A stretch of 64,000 nucleotides of DNA from Megasphaera elsdenii (GCF_020539865.1 NZ_JAJBQV010000003.1:1-64000); one strand, 5' to 3'. Counted from the first letter of the stretch, positions 15,675-25,113 are shown. Notes: a model not told the origin generated them from the letters alone. Translations and numbers: made by a program.

Positions 15675-15696
15675 AACTTTACCAATACGGTATAAT
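15668..15696 (+). promoter_or_regulatory. promoter of nadABC
   Basis: TTGTCA, 17 bp, TATAAT. The -35 box lies inside the operator candidate. Confidence 0.82.
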
Positions 15697-15761
15697 AGGG
15701 TAAACAAAAAAACGGTTTGTCCCATCGTGGATGATGAGCCGCTGTGTACTTTGAACAAGAG

Positions 15762-15800
15762 AGGTTGTCACACAAAGCATATCTTTGTGAGGCAACCTTT
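15762..15800 (+). promoter_or_regulatory. leader hairpin before nadA
   Basis: A two-part stem, AGGTTG and CACAAAG pairing with CTTTGTG and CAACCT, separated by a 3x3 internal loop and closed by CATAT. Only four T follow. It may terminate weakly or shield the ribosome-binding site 8 nt downstream. Confidence 0.55.
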
Positions 15801-15821
15801 TCCCTGAAAGGATGAAGTCCT

Positions 15822-16727
15822 GTGTATATCGAAGATGAGATTGCAGCTCTGAAGAAAGAGAAGCAAGCGATTATCCTTGCTCATTATTATGTTCCTGATG
15901 AAGTGCAGGAATATGCTGATTTTGTCGGTGATTCTTTTGGTCTGGCCAAGAAGGCTATTGAAACGGATGCCAAAATCATTGTCTTTGCCGGTGTCGATTT
16001 CATGGGTGAAAGCGCCAAGATGCTGAACCCTGAAAAGAAGGTCCTCATGCCGGATGCGACGGCTAGCTGTCCTATGGCCCATATGGCTGATGTGGCGACG
16101 ATTGAAAAGGTCCGGGCCCAGTATGATGACCTGGCTGTCGTCTGTTATGTCAATTCTACGGCCGCTGTCAAGGCTGTATCCGATGTGTGCGTTACTTCGT
16201 CCAATGCCGTCAAAATCGTCAGGAAACTGCCGAACAAGTATATTTTCTTTACGCCTGACAAGAATCTGGGCCACTACGTTTCGACACAGGTTCCGGATAA
16301 GCATTTTATTCTCAACAATGGCTTCTGTCCACGTCACGATACGGTGGACTCGGCTTATGTGAAGAAAATCCAGGCTGCCCATCCTCAGGCCTTGTTCCTG
16401 GCCCATCCGGAATGTCGTCAGGAAGTCCTGGCCTTGGCCGATTATGTCGGCAGTACGTCGGGAATCATCGACTATGCCGGGAAGTCTGACGCCAAGGAAT
16501 TTATCATCGGCACGGAAGGCGGCGTCTTTTATGAATTAGAGACGCGCAACCCGGATAAGACTTTTTATCCGGCCATGGAAGATGCGTATTGCATCAATAT
16601 GAAAAAAGTAACGTTAGAAAAAGTCCGCGATTGCCTGCGCGATGAGACGAATGAAGTCCACGTCGATCCGGCCGTCGCTGGCAAAGCCGTCCGTTCCCTG
16701 GAACGGATGTTAGAATTAGCCAAGTAG
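15822..16727 (+). CDS. nadA: quinolinate synthase
   Basis: NadA condenses iminoaspartate with dihydroxyacetone phosphate to quinolinate. The 301-residue product has the three 4Fe-4S ligands at Cys83 (TASCPMAH), Cys169 (NGFCPRHD) and Cys257 (DAYCINMKK). Their spacing fits the Thermotoga and Pyrococcus enzymes. The start is GTG at 15822, 9 bases after AAGGA. First gene of nadABC, 15 bp before nadB. Confidence 0.97.
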   Translation: MYIEDEIAALKKEKQAIILAHYYVPDEVQEYADFVGDSFGLAKKAIETDAKIIVFAGVDFMGESAKMLNPEKKVLMPDATASCPMAHMADVATIEKVRAQYDDLAVVCYVNSTAAVKAVSDVCVTSSNAVKIVRKLPNKYIFFTPDKNLGHYVSTQVPDKHFILNNGFCPRHDTVDSAYVKKIQAAHPQALFLAHPECRQEVLALADYVGSTSGIIDYAGKSDAKEFIIGTEGGVFYELETRNPDKTFYPAMEDAYCINMKKVTLEKVRDCLRDETNEVHVDPAVAGKAVRSLERMLELAK

Positions 16728-16742
16728 AAGAGGGTATATATC

Positions 16743-18086
16743 ATGGAAACAGAAAAAACAGATATCGTCATCGTCGGTACCGGTGCCAGCGGTCTCTTTG
16801 CCGCTTTGCACCTGCCACAGGATAAACGTATCCTTATGATCACCAAAGATGAAGTAGAAAACAGCGATTCTTTTTTAGCCCAAGGGGGCATTTGCGTCCT
16901 TCATGATAAGGACGATTACGACAGTTTCATGGAAGATACGCTCAAAGCCGGTCATTATGAAAACCGTCGCGAATCAGTCGATATCATGATTCGCTCGTCG
17001 CGGCCGGTCATTAATGAACTCATCGGCTACGGCGTCGATTTTGCCCGCAAGGCCGACGGCTCGCTCGACTACACGCGGGAAGGCTGTCATTCACGGGCTC
17101 GTATCTTGTTCCATGAAGATATTACGGGCAAGGAAATTACGAGCCATCTCTTAGCCGCTGTCCGTCAATTGCCCAATGTGACAATTCGCGATTTCACGAC
17201 TATGGTCGACATCGTCACCGACGGAAACCGTTGCCTGGGCATCATCGCCCGCGATAGCCAAGGCCAGTACCGGGCCATCCAGGCCGATGAAACTATCTTG
17301 GCCAGCGGTGGTGTCGGTGGGCTATACGACCATTCGACGAATTTCCCCCATCTTACAGGCGATGCCCTAGCTATTGCCATGCGCCACGGTGTCGAACTGG
17401 AACACATCGACTACGTCCAGATTCATCCGACGTCGCTTTACTCTAAGAAACCTGGCCGGAGCTTCCTCATTTCTGAATCGGTCCGCGGCGAAGGAGCCAA
17501 ACTGCGCGGCAAGGATGGACGGCGTTTTGCCAACGAAGTCTTGCCTCGCGACTTGATGACGGCAGAAATCCGTAAACAGATGAAGAAGGATGACCGTCCT
17601 TTTGTCTGGCTCGACATGACCGTCCTCGGTGAAGACGTCATCAAACATCATTTTCCACATATTTATGAACGCTGCCTAGAAGACGGCATCGATGCGTCGA
17701 AAGACTGGGTTCCGGTCACGCCGGCTCAACACTACTTCATGGGCGGCATCCATGTCGACAAATACAGCCAGACGACGATGGATCACCTCTATGCCGTCGG
17801 CGAAACGAGCTGCAACGGTGTCCACGGCCGCAATCGCTTGGCCAGCAATTCCCTCTTGGAAAGCTTGGTCTTCGGTAAGCGCGCAGCCCAGCATATCGCC
17901 GAAATGGATAAGCAGCCTAAGCAGATTGTCAGTGAATCCGATTTCGCCCAAGCTTGTGCATCGTCAGAAGCCTTTATCCGCAGCCATGAAGATACACTGG
18001 CGGAAGAATACCGCCACCATGTCTTAGATGAAATGGAAAGGGAGCGTGAATGTGATGAACAGCGTAACCATGAAATTGCAGGCTGA
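16743..18086 (+). CDS. nadB: L-aspartate oxidase
   Basis: This flavoprotein oxidises L-aspartate to iminoaspartate, the NadA substrate. Its 447 residues include the FAD-binding GTGASGLFAAL near residue 12, the SFLAQGGICV motif, REGCHSRARILFHED, and the C-terminal NGVHGRNRLASNSLLESLVFG. It is about 90 residues shorter than the E. coli enzyme because the C-terminal helical domain is reduced, as in many anaerobic Firmicutes. The electron acceptor in this anaerobe would be fumarate or another non-oxygen acceptor. It overlaps nadC by 32 nt. Confidence 0.96.
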   Translation: METEKTDIVIVGTGASGLFAALHLPQDKRILMITKDEVENSDSFLAQGGICVLHDKDDYDSFMEDTLKAGHYENRRESVDIMIRSSRPVINELIGYGVDFARKADGSLDYTREGCHSRARILFHEDITGKEITSHLLAAVRQLPNVTIRDFTTMVDIVTDGNRCLGIIARDSQGQYRAIQADETILASGGVGGLYDHSTNFPHLTGDALAIAMRHGVELEHIDYVQIHPTSLYSKKPGRSFLISESVRGEGAKLRGKDGRRFANEVLPRDLMTAEIRKQMKKDDRPFVWLDMTVLGEDVIKHHFPHIYERCLEDGIDASKDWVPVTPAQHYFMGGIHVDKYSQTTMDHLYAVGETSCNGVHGRNRLASNSLLESLVFGKRAAQHIAEMDKQPKQIVSESDFAQACASSEAFIRSHEDTLAEEYRHHVLDEMERERECDEQRNHEIAG

Positions 18087-18906
18087 CCCATTGATTTTGC
18101 AGGCCCTTCAGGAAGACATTACGAGTGAAGACGTGACGACCAATGCCATTTTGCCGAAAGACTGTCAGGGTGAAGCGGAGCTCCTGTGCAAACAAGATGG
18201 CATCATTGCCGGCCTCGATGTCTTTGCCCGGGCCTTTACGCTGTTGGATGACAAGGTGTGGTTTGAATTCTTTACGAAAGACGGAGATGAAGTCCACAAA
18301 GGCCAGAGGCTGGCTAAAGTTGTCGGCAGTATGCAGGCAATCTTATCGGCCGAACGGGTAGGACTCAACTATTTGCAGCGCATGAGCGGCATAGCGACTT
18401 ATACCCATCAGGTCGTATCCCTGCTGGAAGGAACTGGGATTACCCTCGTCGATACGCGTAAGACGACGCCGAATATGCGAGTCTTTGAAAAATATGCTGT
18501 CATGGTTGGCGGCGGTAAGAATCATCGCTATAATCTGTCCGACGGCGTCCTCCTCAAGGACAATCACATCAGCGCTGCCGGCGGCGTAGCCAAGGCCGTT
18601 GCCTTGGCCAAAGCTTATGCGCCTTTTGTCCGTAAAATCGAAGTCGAAACGGAAACGCTGGACATGGTCCGCGAAGCCGTCGAAGCCGGCGCCGACATCA
18701 TCATGCTGGATAATATGAGCCACGACATGATGAGAGAAGCTATAACCCTTATCGACGGCCGGGCTGAAACGGAATGTTCCGGCAACGTGACCAAAGAAAA
18801 TATTGCCGCCTTGTCCGATATCGGCGTCGATTACATCTCTAGCGGCGCCTTGACCCATTCCGCGCCTATCCTGGACTTATCCCTGAAACACCTTCATCGG
18901 ATATAG
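18055..18906 (+). CDS. nadC: nicotinate-nucleotide pyrophosphorylase (carboxylating)
   Basis: NadC makes nicotinate mononucleotide from quinolinate and PRPP, the last step encoded by this operon. The roughly 283-residue product has EDITSEDVTTNAI, GLNYLQRMSGIATYT, DTRKTTPNMRVFEKYAV, and the terminal DYISSGALTHSAP. The ATG at 18055 and GTG at 18052 both fit AAAGGGAG (18037-18044); the more upstream ATG at 18028 lacks a site. The start lies within nadB, so translation is coupled. Confidence 0.95.
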   Translation: MNSVTMKLQADPLILQALQEDITSEDVTTNAILPKDCQGEAELLCKQDGIIAGLDVFARAFTLLDDKVWFEFFTKDGDEVHKGQRLAKVVGSMQAILSAERVGLNYLQRMSGIATYTHQVVSLLEGTGITLVDTRKTTPNMRVFEKYAVMVGGGKNHRYNLSDGVLLKDNHISAAGGVAKAVALAKAYAPFVRKIEVETETLDMVREAVEAGADIIMLDNMSHDMMREAITLIDGRAETECSGNVTKENIAALSDIGVDYISSGALTHSAPILDLSLKHLHRI

Positions 18907-18958
18907 TGGTCCGTAGTCTACGTGGAACGCTGTTTTGTTGCTTGTTGCAACACATTGG

Positions 18959-18990
18959 TCTCTTGACAAGAGATAAAATAGCGGTATGAT
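18959..18990 (+). promoter_or_regulatory. promoter overlapped by a 15-bp palindrome
   Basis: TTGACA (18963-18968), 16 bp, TATGAT (18985-18990). The -35 box is the centre of TCTCTTGACAAGAGA (18959-18973), a dyad with 7-bp arms. That placement is typical of a repressor operator. Confidence 0.6.
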
Positions 18991-19000
18991 AGAATCAAAG

Positions 19001-19045
19001 AAAAGACAACGATGTCATGATTGATGTCGTTGTCTTTTCTCTTTT
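19001..19045. terminator. bidirectional hairpin between nadC and the 50-residue ORF
   Basis: AAAAGACAACGA (19001-19012) pairs with TCGTTGTCTTTT (19027-19038); TCTCTTTTT follows. It may end the nadABC transcript. It also lies immediately after the start point predicted from the 18963-18990 promoter, so it could attenuate that transcript. Confidence 0.75.
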
Positions 19046-19078
19046 TGGTACTATTCGATCTTGAGAGGGGGCCTTCAC

Positions 19079-19231
19079 ATGTATGTATGGAGAATGGAAA
19101 AGATTATGGCAGAAAATTTCCGCGAATGGAAAATGCTGCAGCAGTATGAAAAGTATCAGAAAGGACGCCAAGCTGTGCAGCCTAAGAAAGAGGACCTGCG
19201 TCTCCGCGGCGGTGCCCATTCTGAAACGTGA
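19079..19231 (+). CDS. small protein of 50 residues, unknown function
   Basis: The ORF starts with ATG 7 bases after AGAGGGGG and ends in TGA at 19231. The product is hydrophilic and highly charged, rich in Lys, Glu, Gln and Arg in its middle (KMLQQYEKYQKGRQAV), with Trp at 4 and 17 and a GG near the end. It is probably a helical cytoplasmic peptide. No family is recognised. It has its own promoter and leader hairpin, and is followed by the mutY promoter. The good ribosome-binding site argues for translation. Confidence 0.6.
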   Translation: MYVWRMEKIMAENFREWKMLQQYEKYQKGRQAVQPKKEDLRLRGGAHSET

Positions 19232-19252
19232 TGAAACTTAGAGAACACGTGT

Positions 19253-19281
19253 TTGACAAAAAGCCTCTGGATTTCTATACT
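19253..19281 (+). promoter_or_regulatory. promoter of the mutY unit
   Basis: Consensus TTGACA, 17 bp, TATACT, 37 bp before the mutY start. Confidence 0.85.
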
Positions 19282-19318
19282 AGTAGTTAATAGTGTAGAA
19301 AGAAAGAGGCTTATTTAT

Positions 19319-20377
19319 ATGGATATAAAGAAAGAACATTGGAGCCTGCTGCTCCTCGACTGGTTTGCCGCCCATGGCCGGGACCTGCCCTGGCGCGATG
19401 AAACGCCGCGGGATCCGTATAAGGTCTGGGTCTCGGAAATCATGCTGCAGCAGACGAAAGTCGAAACAGTCCGCCCCTATTATGACAGCTGGATGGACCA
19501 TTTTCCGACCATCTCCGCCTTGGCGGCGGCTTCTCAAGATGAAGTCCTGCGGCAGTGGCAGGGCTTGGGCTACTACTCGCGGGCCCGCCATCTCCACCAG
19601 GCCGTCCAGGAAGTACAGGCCAAATACGGCGGCCACGTGCCGGAAAATAAAAAAGACGTGCAATCCTTGAAAGGCGTTGGCGATTATACAGCCGGCGCTA
19701 TTTTAAGCCTGGCTTATGGACAGAAAGAACCGGCTGTCGACGGCAACGTCCTGCGCATCTTTGCCCGCCTTTATGATATTGAAGAAAATATCTTGTCGAC
19801 ACCGGTCAAGAAGAAAGTCACAGCCCTCGTAGCAGAGCAACTTCCGGACGAAGCGCCTGGAGCCTTTAACGAAGCTCTCATGGACTTAGGGGCTATGATC
19901 TGCATCCCTAAGCATCCCCGCTGTCCGGACTGTCCTTTACAAGAGCTCTGCCTGGCTCACCGGGCTGGGAAAGAATGTGAGCTGCCCATCCGCCTGGTCA
20001 AGAAGAAATCGCCTGTCGAAGATATTACTGTCGTCGTCGTCCGCAAGGGGGAACAGTGGCTCATCCATCGCCGGCCGCCGACGGGCCTGCTGGCGTCGAT
20101 GTGGGAATTTCCTAATGCCCAAGGGAAGGGAGAGGACGGCCTGCGTGCCGTCTGTCAGCTCTTGGCGAAAAAAGGGCTGACTTTGGCCGCTGATGACCAA
20201 CCAGTAGGTTCCTTGAAGAGCGTCTTTTCGCATAAGACCTGGCAGATGACCATTTATGAAGGTTGCATCACGCAAGGAAAACTCGAAGAAGAGGAGGATT
20301 GGCAGTGGATTGACTGTAAAGACTATGCGTCCTTGCCCTGGGCTGGGCCACATGGGAAGATCACTGCCATGGTATAA
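19319..20377 (+). CDS. mutY: adenine DNA glycosylase
   Basis: MutY removes adenine mispaired with 8-oxoguanine. The 352-residue product has LPWRDETPRDPYKVWVSE with EIMLQQTKVETV, the helix-hairpin-helix LKGVGDYTAGA, the catalytic Asp in EPAVDGNVLRI, the C-x6-C-x2-C-x5-C cluster loop at CIPKHPRCPDC, and a NUDIX-like C-terminal 8-oxoG recognition domain. The ATG at 19319 follows AAAGAGG; the longer frame starts inside the promoter. The stop abuts the metallophosphoesterase gene. Confidence 0.95.
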   Translation: MDIKKEHWSLLLLDWFAAHGRDLPWRDETPRDPYKVWVSEIMLQQTKVETVRPYYDSWMDHFPTISALAAASQDEVLRQWQGLGYYSRARHLHQAVQEVQAKYGGHVPENKKDVQSLKGVGDYTAGAILSLAYGQKEPAVDGNVLRIFARLYDIEENILSTPVKKKVTALVAEQLPDEAPGAFNEALMDLGAMICIPKHPRCPDCPLQELCLAHRAGKECELPIRLVKKKSPVEDITVVVVRKGEQWLIHRRPPTGLLASMWEFPNAQGKGEDGLRAVCQLLAKKGLTLAADDQPVGSLKSVFSHKTWQMTIYEGCITQGKLEEEEDWQWIDCKDYASLPWAGPHGKITAMV

Positions 20378-21613
20378 TTGATGAAAGGGCTTTTTTTTAT
20401 TAATTTCATGGTCCTTACATCCTGTATCTGCGTCATCTCGGCGCTGTTATGGGATTACGTTGTCCGTACGGGCCATCGCTGGCTGCTGCTCTTGGTGATG
20501 GCGCTGTTGGCCATCTTGTCAGCAGCTGGCCTTTATCACTATGAAGACCTTTTTCCTAGCCTTGTCGCATCGGGCTGGGATGGCTTATACGACCGCAAGG
20601 CCATGACCGGCTTGATCTGGCTGCTGGCCTGTCTCTTAGCCTTTCCCTGTCTGGTCGTCGTCGCCATAGCCCGCTTTTTTTGCCGGCCCCGGCGCCGCCG
20701 GAAACGGCGTCAACGGCGCTCGGTGGGCGTGACGCGCCGGTCTTTCCTCAAAGGTTTGGCGGCGCTGATTCCTGTGGCGGCTTTCGCCACCAGTGGCGCA
20801 GGCAATTTCTTAGGCGAACGCGATTTAGATACGACCTATCATGTCTTGAAATACAAGAATCTGCCCGATTATCTCGACGGCTATAAGATTGGTCAGCTCT
20901 CTGACCTGCACATGGGGCTCTTTTTTAGTCCTCGGAGATTGCAGGAAGCCCTCGATGCCGTTGCAGCACAGGGCGTGAACCGCCTGGAAATTACAGGCGA
21001 CTTCATCGACGAACTGGCTCTGCTGCCCAGAGCTCAGGCCATTATCGAAGCCAATGCCAGCCGTTTCCCTGACGGTATCGACTTCTGTTACGGCAACCAC
21101 GAGTATTACCGCAGCTTCGATGCGATTACGACTATGCTCGATAAGACGCCAATCCGGGTCCTGCGCAATTCGACTTTCCAAGCCAGCCGTGGCTGTGGCC
21201 AGGGGCTGAAAGGCTGCAATGGCCGCGACGGCCGGTCTTTCTATATTGCCGCCACTGATTACAGCTTTGCCAAGGGCGATGAAGCCTTTGCCAAAGAACG
21301 GGAGCAGTATGTCCGCGACGCACTGGCAGGCGTGCCGGAAGACGCTTTCGTCGTCCTGTTGGCCCATCATTCGGCTTTTATCGACGAAGGTTTTGCCCAT
21401 CACATCCCTCTGACCTTATGTGGTCATACGCATGGCGCCCAGTTCGCGCCCATTGCGCCTCTGGTCACGGCTCTAGGCTTCAAGTACCTCCGCGGCATGT
21501 TCCAGAAGGGGGACTGCCGGGGCTATGTCAACCGCGGTACGGGCCACTGGCTGCCTTTCCGCGTCCTCTGCTCCCGCGAGGCCAGTGTCTTTGAATTACG
21601 AAAACAAGCGTAA
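20378..21613 (+). CDS. membrane-anchored metallophosphoesterase with internal twin-arginine motif
   Basis: 411 residues. Three hydrophobic segments occupy about 5-105. An Arg-rich stretch (RPRRRRKRRQRR) is followed by the Tat-like TRRSFLKGLAAL near 122, itself followed by a hydrophobic run. The remainder is a calcineurin-like phosphoesterase of the YkuE/YaeI type with all metal motifs: DLHMG, GDFID, GNHEYY, LAHHS and GHTHGAQ. YkuE of B. subtilis is Tat-exported. Here the motif is internal, so the catalytic domain may be delivered across the membrane after N-terminal insertion. The start is TTG 20378 or ATG 20381, directly after the mutY stop, without a clear ribosome-binding site. Confidence 0.85.
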   Translation: MMKGLFFINFMVLTSCICVISALLWDYVVRTGHRWLLLLVMALLAILSAAGLYHYEDLFPSLVASGWDGLYDRKAMTGLIWLLACLLAFPCLVVVAIARFFCRPRRRRKRRQRRSVGVTRRSFLKGLAALIPVAAFATSGAGNFLGERDLDTTYHVLKYKNLPDYLDGYKIGQLSDLHMGLFFSPRRLQEALDAVAAQGVNRLEITGDFIDELALLPRAQAIIEANASRFPDGIDFCYGNHEYYRSFDAITTMLDKTPIRVLRNSTFQASRGCGQGLKGCNGRDGRSFYIAATDYSFAKGDEAFAKEREQYVRDALAGVPEDAFVVLLAHHSAFIDEGFAHHIPLTLCGHTHGAQFAPIAPLVTALGFKYLRGMFQKGDCRGYVNRGTGHWLPFRVLCSREASVFELRKQA

Positions 21614-21629
21614 AGGATGAATACTCATT

Positions 21630-22631
21630 ATGATGATCAATACAGCTGTACTTCATATTTTTGATTTCAATACCAATGTCTGCATCGTATCTCAGAAGGA
21701 CCTCGATTTCAGCAGTGATGTCGTCTATGAATACGTCAGCAAACGGCTGAACCGCATTATCGGCGATGCGGCTCAGAAGACAGGCGTTTTCTATGCGACC
21801 AGTGCCTTTCAGATGAAATTACAGGCTCTCATCGACGGCACCTTGACTTTCGACGATTTGGCATCCCAGATTGCCCGCGAACTCTATCAACTCGTGTCCC
21901 ATTGTGATGAACCGGAATCGGCAGACCTCTTGGTCATCGATTTCCAGGATGACGACGATGTCCGCAACTTGGGCATCCTCATGTTGGACAACAAGACGGC
22001 CTATACTCATCAGATTCTTGACGATGAAGGGACGGTCTACAATAAGCTCATCAAGCATTACGCCATCCTGCCCGGGATGGCGCAGAAAGCCGAAGCCTAT
22101 GCTCTCATCCGACTGAACGACTTTTCTATCCATTTCGTAGATAAGAAGCGCAAAATAGATGGCGAAGATGTCTATCTCCTGCCGGACAAGCTCTTGCAGT
22201 GTACGTCGGTCATTTCCAGCAAGGAAGCCGTGAAAGTCGTCAGCAAGATTGCCGAAAAAGTGGCTGAAGAGCACGGGGCCAGCACGGTCGAAGCCTTATC
22301 TAAAGCTAAGTCTTATTTAGTGGAAAATGCCGAAACGGCCGATTCCTTCTCGCCGCAAGACCTGGGCAGCGACGTCTTCGGCGATTCGCCTGTTTTGCAG
22401 CGGGAGTTTGAAGAACAAGTCAAAGAAGCGAAACTGCCAGAAGCCGTAGCCATTGAAAAGGAATATGCCCAAAAGGCCGGCCGCAGCCATAAGATTAAGA
22501 CCGACACGGGTATCGAGATCACTTTTCCGTCAGAATATATTGAAAATACCGATTTCATCCAATTCATCAACAATCCCGATGGGACCTTGTCCATTGAACT
22601 GAAGAATATTGGAAAAATCGTCAATAAATAA
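21630..22631 (+). CDS. nucleoid-associated protein (NdpA/YejK family)
   Basis: A 333-residue soluble protein matching the 37-kDa nucleoid-associated family. It has the N-terminal AVLHIFDFN, the central LLVIDFQDDDDVRNLGILML, ALIRLNDFSIHFVDKK, and the C-terminal block around GIEITFPSEY. In E. coli YejK associates with the nucleoid and topoisomerase IV; no enzymatic role is established. The family occurs sporadically in Firmicutes. AAAGGATG precedes the tandem ATGATG start. It lies between the phosphoesterase and the small membrane protein, with short gaps. Confidence 0.85.
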   Translation: MMINTAVLHIFDFNTNVCIVSQKDLDFSSDVVYEYVSKRLNRIIGDAAQKTGVFYATSAFQMKLQALIDGTLTFDDLASQIARELYQLVSHCDEPESADLLVIDFQDDDDVRNLGILMLDNKTAYTHQILDDEGTVYNKLIKHYAILPGMAQKAEAYALIRLNDFSIHFVDKKRKIDGEDVYLLPDKLLQCTSVISSKEAVKVVSKIAEKVAEEHGASTVEALSKAKSYLVENAETADSFSPQDLGSDVFGDSPVLQREFEEQVKEAKLPEAVAIEKEYAQKAGRSHKIKTDTGIEITFPSEYIENTDFIQFINNPDGTLSIELKNIGKIVNK

Positions 22632-22644
22632 GGGGGATATTACT

Positions 22645-22926
22645 ATGTCACGCAAGAACAGGCGTAAAAAAGCCAGGAATACGGCAGCCGTTCCGGAAGG
22701 GACAGCCGTAACAACACAGCCGAAAAAGAAAAAAGGGCCCGTCCACGGCCTAGACCGGAAGACATGGGTCTTATATCTCGTCGGCTTTGCCGCCCTGGCC
22801 TGGTCCTATTTTATCTTATTCACCCGCAACTGGTCGGACGTCGGCTTTGCCTTTACCGTCCTGGTTACGGTTATCTGGCCCTGGTCCTTGTATAAGAACT
22901 GGAAAAAAGGCCCGAAAAAGAGGTAA
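22645..22926 (+). CDS. small membrane protein, unknown function
   Basis: A 93-residue protein with a strongly basic N-terminus ([10 protein letters not shown]), a Thr/Lys-rich linker, and two hydrophobic helices (about 47-65 and 70-87) separated by TRNWSDVG, then a basic tail. The positive-inside rule puts both ends in the cytoplasm. The ATG at 22645 follows AGGGGG by 9 bases. It ends 5 bp before uvrB, so it is probably cotranscribed with it. No known family is recognised. Confidence 0.75.
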   Translation: MSRKNRRKKARNTAAVPEGTAVTTQPKKKKGPVHGLDRKTWVLYLVGFAALAWSYFILFTRNWSDVGFAFTVLVTVIWPWSLYKNWKKGPKKR

Positions 22927-22931
22927 CGCTT

Positions 22932-25055
22932 ATGGATATGTCCCATTACAATAAAGATTACGATACATCCCATCCCTTCCACGTCGTCGCACCCTATGAG
23001 CCTATGGGCGACCAGCCCGAGGCCATTGCCTCCCTGGCAGACGGCGTCCGTTCGGGCCAGTGGGCCCAGGTACTTCTCGGGGCTACCGGGACGGGCAAGA
23101 CCTTCACCATGGCCAAGCTCATCGAAGCCGTCCAAAAACCGACCTTGGTCATTGCTCACAATAAGACCTTGGCTGCTCAGTTGTGCAGTGAATTCAAATC
23201 GTTTTTTCCCGATAATGAAGTCGGCTATTTCGTCAGTTATTACGACTTCTATCAGCCAGAAGCTTATATTGCCTCGACGGATACGTACATCGAGAAAGAC
23301 GCGTCCATCAACGATGAAATCGATAAATTGCGCCATTCAGCGACGATGAGTCTCTTTGAACGGCGCGATGTCATCATCGTGGCCTCCGTTTCCTGTATCT
23401 ATGGCTTAGGTGACCCGGAAGACTATAGTGAACTCGTCGTATCCCTGCGCTTGGGACAGGAAAAAACGCAAGAAGAGATATTGCATAAGCTCGTCGATAT
23501 ACAGTACAGCCGCAACGACATGAACCTCGAACGCGGGACTTTCCGCGTCCATGGCGATACGATCGAAGTCTTTCCGGCTGCCTTCGATAACTCTATTATC
23601 CGCATCGAAATGTTCGGCGACGAAATCGACCGCTTGACTGAAGTCGATGTCCTGACAGGGGAAGTCCTTGCCGAACGTAAGCACGTTGCCATTTATCCAG
23701 CCAGCCATTATGTCACGACTAAGGACAAGATGGAACGCGCTTTGGGAACGATTCGCCAGGAACTGGATGAACGGCTGAAGGTGCTGAAAGACGGCGGCCA
23801 CTTGCTGGAAGCCCAACGGTTGGAACAGCGCACGCGTTACGACATGGAAATGATGGAAGAAATGGGATACTGTTCAGGTATCGAGAACTATTCGCGCCAT
23901 CTTGCCGGGCGCAAGCCCGGTCAGGCACCGTATACGCTCCTCGATTATTTTCCTGATGATTTTCTCATCCTCGTCGATGAATCGCATGTTACGCTGCCCC
24001 AGCTGCGGGCCATGTACGCCGGCGACCGGTCGCGTAAAGAAAACCTCATCGAATACGGTTTCCGCCTGCCATCCGCTCTGGACAACAGGCCTTTGAAATT
24101 TGAAGAATTTGTTGAACGCATCAATCAGATTGTCTATGTCAGTGCTACGCCAGGCCCCTATGAAATGGAAGTCCAGACCAATCTGGCCCAGCAGATCATC
24201 AGGCCGACGGGCCTATTGGACCCGAAAGTGGAAGTCCGGCCCATTGCTGGCCAGATGGATGACCTGTTAGGCGAAATCCGCAAGCGTACAGAGAAGAATG
24301 AACGCGTACTCGTGACGACGCTGACCAAGAAGATGGCTGAAGACCTGACGGATTACCTGAAGGAAATGGGCGTTCGCGTGCGCTATCTCCATTCGGATAT
24401 CGCCACGATTGAACGGGCCGACATCATCCGAGACCTGCGGGCTGGCGTCTTTGACGTCCTGGTTGGCATCAACCTCTTGCGCGAAGGACTGGATATGCCG
24501 GAAGTCTCGCTGGTAGCCATCCTTGATGCCGATAAAGAAGGCTTCTTGCGTTCGGAAACGTCGCTCATCCAGACCATGGGCCGGGCAGCACGCAACGTCG
24601 GCGGTACAGTCATCATGTATGCCGATAAGATTACTGATTCTATGGCCAAGGCTATGGAAGAAACGCAGCGGCGCCGGGAAATTCAGGATGCTTATAATAA
24701 AAAACATCATATTACGCCAAAATCGGTCAAGAAAGACGTCGTCGACCTCATCGAACTGACGAAAGTCGCTGAAGAAGAGATGCCTTATGGCGGCCAAAAA
24801 GGGAAGAAAGGCGGCAAAATGACCCGCGAGGCCCTGAACAAGGTCATCAAGACGATGACTTTGCAGATGAAAGAAGCATCGAAGAATCTGGAATTCGAAA
24901 AAGCGGCAGAACTGCGCGACCGCTTAGGTGAATTGCGCCAGCAGCTGGCTGATATGAGCCACGATGATACCTTGCCCAAAGAAATGCGGGGAGCAGACAT
25001 GCCTAAGAGCCGCTATCGCCGCAAGATAAAGCGGCCTGACGCGAAAAAGAGATAA
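22932..25055 (+). CDS. uvrB: excinuclease ABC subunit B
   Basis: UvrB is the damage-verifying helicase-like subunit of nucleotide excision repair. The 707-residue protein has Walker [13 protein letters not shown] near 48, the beta-hairpin region ([11 protein letters not shown]), the DESHVTLPQ motif, helicase motif VI around QTMGRAARN, and a C-terminal UVR domain that binds UvrC. Length is slightly above the typical 660-680. It starts the uvrB-uvrA-uvrC cluster; AAAGAGG precedes the ATG. Confidence 0.97.
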   Translation: MDMSHYNKDYDTSHPFHVVAPYEPMGDQPEAIASLADGVRSGQWAQVLLGATGTGKTFTMAKLIEAVQKPTLVIAHNKTLAAQLCSEFKSFFPDNEVGYFVSYYDFYQPEAYIASTDTYIEKDASINDEIDKLRHSATMSLFERRDVIIVASVSCIYGLGDPEDYSELVVSLRLGQEKTQEEILHKLVDIQYSRNDMNLERGTFRVHGDTIEVFPAAFDNSIIRIEMFGDEIDRLTEVDVLTGEVLAERKHVAIYPASHYVTTKDKMERALGTIRQELDERLKVLKDGGHLLEAQRLEQRTRYDMEMMEEMGYCSGIENYSRHLAGRKPGQAPYTLLDYFPDDFLILVDESHVTLPQLRAMYAGDRSRKENLIEYGFRLPSALDNRPLKFEEFVERINQIVYVSATPGPYEMEVQTNLAQQIIRPTGLLDPKVEVRPIAGQMDDLLGEIRKRTEKNERVLVTTLTKKMAEDLTDYLKEMGVRVRYLHSDIATIERADIIRDLRAGVFDVLVGINLLREGLDMPEVSLVAILDADKEGFLRSETSLIQTMGRAARNVGGTVIMYADKITDSMAKAMEETQRRREIQDAYNKKHHITPKSVKKDVVDLIELTKVAEEEMPYGGQKGKKGGKMTREALNKVIKTMTLQMKEASKNLEFEKAAELRDRLGELRQQLADMSHDDTLPKEMRGADMPKSRYRRKIKRPDAKKR

Positions 25056-25087
25056 AACGCAGACCGCAGGCCGCAATGGGCTGTTTT

Positions 25088-25113
25088 ACATCAAACGTCA
25101 AACGTCAAACTCA
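25088..25113 (+). repeat. short tandem repeat between uvrB and uvrA
   Basis: The unit TCAAACG recurs three times (the last truncated). A similar AAACTGCAAA / TTCAAAC-rich tract occurs at 30781-30810 after the rubredoxin gene. Probably a degenerate intergenic repeat. Confidence 0.45.
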
